Below are positions 61,184-64,000 of a stretch of 64,000 bases of DNA, in pieces. Every line of letters starts with the position of its first letter. The first letter of the stretch is position 1. Location of the stretch: NCBI GenBank assembly GCA_021774255.1, contig JAJFJF010000018.1, forward strand, positions 18,868-82,867. Direction: 5' to 3'. This DNA comes from Gammaproteobacteria bacterium. GTDB taxonomy: Bacteria > Pseudomonadota > Gammaproteobacteria > JAJFJF01. Under the pieces are notes generated by a model. It saw only the letters and a program-made list of their open reading frames with translations. It was not told the origin of the DNA and ran no database searches. Position numbers and translations under genes: made by a program.

Positions 61184-63805
61184 ATGACGCCTAAATTTTT
61201 TGGGTTTGCCATCTTACTGGCCTTACTCGCCTGCGCTTCCGCGCAGACGATGATTACCGACTGCACTGGCCTTCAGAATATGAACCTCGATCTCGCCGGA
61301 AACTACGCGCTTGCCAACAACATCGACTGCTCAGACACCGTTAACTGGAACGGCGGAAAAGGATTTACCCCCATTGGTAGCAGCTCTGACCGTTTTACAG
61401 GTCAATTCTCTGGGAATGGCTATCGAATCGAGCACTTAGTGATTAATGACCTCACTTTGGTTTATGTAGGCTTGTTTGGATTCATCGAATCGGCAACGAT
61501 CAGTAATACAGAGATGGTCTCAGTGAATATCACTGTTAGGGATGCCCTCGCAGGTAGTTTGGTAGGGGCAAACCTCTTGGGTGTGATTACCCAATGCGGC
61601 CTTTCAGGAGATAATTTTTGGCAGGAGCCTTTCCCGGATCCTTTCAACCCTAGTGACACAATTGTGGGAGGCTTAGTTGGGGTAAATGTAGGGATCGTTA
61701 GTCACTGTTTTTTTGAGGGTAATATGTCTTCGACAAACACCCAGAAAGCAGGCGGTCTCGTTGGCAAAAACTCAGAAAACATCACCCAAAGCCACGTATC
61801 AGGAAATATTAATATTTCCCTGAGCGATGAAGCGGGTGGCCTCGTAGGGCATGCTGAAGGCGGTACTATTTCTAACTCAAGTGTGGATATTACTCTCCGC
61901 GTGACTATCGGTGTTTTTCATGCAGCTGATATTGGCGGCCTAGTCGGCTTGCTTGATGAAAGAGGTGCTATCATAAACAACCACGCTCAAGTAGATATCA
62001 CTGCTTATAAGAGCGCCAACTTCACTCTCTTCGATACTAGCTTCACGCTTGGCAGTCTGCTTGGTAAGAACGAAGGCGGAACAGTGTTTCGCAATAGCGC
62101 ATCAGGTACGATTTCTGCTTTAGGATACTCAGGCACACCCGGCGGCCTTGTTGGTAAGAATACTTACGGCCTTATCACCGAGTCTCATGCTGCTGTAACG
62201 GTCATTAGCGACATCATCGATGTTGGTACAGCAGGCGGCCTGGTGGGCGACAATAGCGGGCAGATCACCCAATGCTACGCTACCGGCGCCGTCTCATCCC
62301 AAGGCGATAATGTTGGCGCGCTTGTCGGTATCAATGGCGGCATTGTGGCGCATAGCTATGCAACGGGCCAGGTAACAAGCCCCGGTAATCACCTGGGGGG
62401 CGTGATTGGAGACGCAGCATATGGTTATGTTGCGCAAAGCTACTGGGATGTTGACACCACTGGGCAAACAACGAGCGGAGGCAGCCTGCCGACCGACGGA
62501 AAAACCACCGCGCAAATGTATCAGCTCGCGACATACTCTGGCTGGGATTTTAGTTGCACGTGGCAAATCAACGAAGGAAGCAGCTACCCTACCCTCCAAG
62601 CAACTTCCTGCGCAGACCGTCAGATCGATGTCGCAAATTGCCTGGCGTTGCAATCTGCTGCTTTCCAGATGAACGCTCACATACAGCTCACTCAAGATAT
62701 CGACTGCTCAGACACGCCCAATTGGAATGGCGGCCAAGGATTTGTTCCAGGGTTTCTCGCAGCTGGGCGCTTTGATGGTAGAGGGCACACTATTACAGGG
62801 CTCACCATCAATAAGCCTTCGTCAGGCCCAGCCGGGTTCTTTTCAGAAACAGGCCTTTCATCAGTCATTGAAAACCTAGGCCTAGAAGCGCTCAATATAA
62901 CCGGCGGTCGTTTTTACGTTGGCGGCTTGGTCGGTGTCAACGTGGGGTCTATTAGCAAGTGCTATGCAAATGTTGATATTGTTACGACAAGCTCAAACGA
63001 TTGCGGGGGGCTGGTTGGCAAAAATGAGGCTGAGATATCCTATAGCTACGCACACGGGTATCTTTCCGGGGGAAACAGTGCTTCTGGGGCAGGATTAGTA
63101 GGGTTTAACGTTGGTACTCTTTTGCAAAGCTACGCCACTACTTTTGTGACGAATGTGGTCTCTGCTGGTGGTTTGATCGCCGATCACCGAGAAGCTGATT
63201 ACAATACTGATTCGAGCGATGCCCCACAGATATTCCAATGTTATTGGGACGGTGAGTCTACCGGTCAATCGACTAGCGAAGGCAGCGACCCTAGTGATGG
63301 CAAAACCACTGCACAGATGTATATGCAAGCGACCTATGTGGATTGGGACTTTACCAACACCTGGCAAATCAATGAGGGAAGTGGGTATCCGTTTCTGCAA
63401 TACAACGCCTTGCCGCCTCAAACGCAAACCCCGTCTGCGCCGCCTGCAGGGGAGACGGACGTGCCCACCCACAGCCAAGGGATCACGCAGAGCCCAACGC
63501 CCTCGCTGACCCCGGGGATCACACACAGCGCAACACAGTCGCCTGTGCCCACGCCTAGCCCAGGGATCACGTCCAGCCCAACGCCCTCGCTGACCCCTGA
63601 GATCACACACAGCCAAACACCATCCTCTGTACCTACCCCTTCACCTAGCTCAGGCAAGGGCTCAAGCAATGGTTCCTCAACGCTTATCATCGGAGCGGCT
63701 GCCGGCGCCAGTGCTGTCGTCGTTTTGGGAGCGGCAGCTGGCCTCATCTTTTATCGCCAACGCAATGGGGGTAGTAATGGAAGAAATGCTCGCGAGCTGA
63801 TGTAA
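61184..63805 (+). CDS. GLUG-repeat surface protein with Thr/Pro-rich stalk and C-terminal anchor
   Basis: 873 residues: signal peptide (MTPKFFGFAILLALLACASA|Q), two modules (openers ITDCTGLQ and VANCLALQ, each closing with SYWD or CYWD ... WDF ... YPxL), and a Thr/Ser/Pro stalk (about 745-830) with a 28-residue repeat (SPTPSLTP, ITHS, VPTPSPGIT). One helix (about 831-856, LIIGAAAGASAVVVLGAAAGLIFY) and a basic tail (RQRNGGSNGRNARELM) follow. The first 74 coding bases after the signal region (61259-61332) match 56388-56461 at 73 of 74 positions, so the two genes arose by recent duplication or have exchanged sequence. It has the same start context without a Shine-Dalgarno site. Confidence 0.85.
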   Translation: MTPKFFGFAILLALLACASAQTMITDCTGLQNMNLDLAGNYALANNIDCSDTVNWNGGKGFTPIGSSSDRFTGQFSGNGYRIEHLVINDLTLVYVGLFGFIESATISNTEMVSVNITVRDALAGSLVGANLLGVITQCGLSGDNFWQEPFPDPFNPSDTIVGGLVGVNVGIVSHCFFEGNMSSTNTQKAGGLVGKNSENITQSHVSGNINISLSDEAGGLVGHAEGGTISNSSVDITLRVTIGVFHAADIGGLVGLLDERGAIINNHAQVDITAYKSANFTLFDTSFTLGSLLGKNEGGTVFRNSASGTISALGYSGTPGGLVGKNTYGLITESHAAVTVISDIIDVGTAGGLVGDNSGQITQCYATGAVSSQGDNVGALVGINGGIVAHSYATGQVTSPGNHLGGVIGDAAYGYVAQSYWDVDTTGQTTSGGSLPTDGKTTAQMYQLATYSGWDFSCTWQINEGSSYPTLQATSCADRQIDVANCLALQSAAFQMNAHIQLTQDIDCSDTPNWNGGQGFVPGFLAAGRFDGRGHTITGLTINKPSSGPAGFFSETGLSSVIENLGLEALNITGGRFYVGGLVGVNVGSISKCYANVDIVTTSSNDCGGLVGKNEAEISYSYAHGYLSGGNSASGAGLVGFNVGTLLQSYATTFVTNVVSAGGLIADHREADYNTDSSDAPQIFQCYWDGESTGQSTSEGSDPSDGKTTAQMYMQATYVDWDFTNTWQINEGSGYPFLQYNALPPQTQTPSAPPAGETDVPTHSQGITQSPTPSLTPGITHSATQSPVPTPSPGITSSPTPSLTPEITHSQTPSSVPTPSPSSGKGSSNGSSTLIIGAAAGASAVVVLGAAAGLIFYRQRNGGSNGRNARELM
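63473..63640 (+). repeat. 84-bp tandem repeat in the stalk of the 61184 gene
   Basis: Two units, 63473-63556 and 63557-63640, share AGCCCAACGCCCTCGCTGAC (63491 and 63575) and encode a 28-residue Thr/Pro unit. Confidence 0.8.
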
Positions 63806-64000
63806 GCATTACATGCTGGCACCCGTCACCGCTGCGGGTCACGTAGAAGTAAAACCTAACCAAAAGTACCGATGCACTTACCTCTCTTTAGTTAAAATTT
63901 TAAATCGCCGCATCTGAAATGACAGCAGTTATTTTTTACGGAGGGAAAAAATACCCTCAAAAATAAAACACCTTAATTTTTGTTAGTTAAATAACGTCAA
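63806..64000 (+). other. Intergenic end of window with second copy of the 60-bp block
   Basis: 63941-64000 repeats the block at 60991-61050, which there lies 4 bp before box 1. A further family gene is therefore likely to begin just beyond the window. A weak box-1-like TTACCTCTCTTTAGTTA lies at 63878-63894. Confidence 0.6.

Overview
The window is a stretch of gammaproteobacterial chromosome. Core genes (ftsY-ftsE-ftsX-rpoH, uvrD, polA, rsmD, engB, rpoS, rmf, prlC, glmS, asd, znuB/znuC) all read as Gammaproteobacteria. A HrcA-type CIRCE operator, ankyrin-repeat proteins and very large eukaryote-like surface proteins suggest a host-associated lineage, perhaps Legionellales-like. That placement is inference; no rRNA gene or other decisive marker is present, and I saw no tRNA, CRISPR array or transposase.

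Layout. 1-5.3 kb (mostly minus): right end of a surface-polysaccharide region, with a FemAB-like fragment, two tandem paralogous polytopic membrane proteins and ManC. 5.3-9.4 kb (minus): an M16 peptidase pair overlapping rsmD, which overlaps a Dam-type methylase. 9.5-13 kb (minus): a copper ATPase coupled to a membrane-anchored cupredoxin, then a TauE/SafE permease. 13.2-17 kb (plus): ftsY-ftsE-ftsX, then rpoH behind a perfect CIRCE operator. 17.1-21.8 kb (plus): a compact archaic (Csu-like) chaperone-usher pilus operon with a hairpin-rich leader. 21.8-27.4 kb (plus): a thioredoxin-like protein, uvrD and polA; this PolA has lost all catalytic acidic residues of its proofreading domain.

27.4-42.6 kb: a non-coding block with a strong terminator and a 55-bp hairpin repeat, then two divergent giant genes (2539 and 2217 codons). 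Each encodes a signal peptide, about 1.8-1.9 kb of residues of GLUG-type solenoid in five modules, one membrane helix, ankyrin repeats (plus leucine-rich repeats in the larger) and a polytopic C-terminal domain. 42.6-54.5 kb returns to core genes: engB, rpoS, rmf, prlC, glmS, a CBS protein, asd and a zinc-uptake locus in which an AbiE toxin-antitoxin pair sits between znuC and znuB. 54.5-64 kb: a Pro/Gly/Ala-rich orphan protein and two more GLUG proteins that end in a Ser/Thr/Pro stalk, one membrane helix and a short basic tail. The array probably continues past the right edge.

The most striking feature is a two-part upstream element shared by all four GLUG genes. A 24-bp box (TTACCTTTC ... 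TGTTACGCTATAT) is followed, after a fixed 28 bp (30 in the minus-strand copy), by an ACAGGTTTTCT-T-run box. A box-1-like copy also precedes the Pro/Gly-rich gene. This points to one co-regulated accessory surface-protein family.
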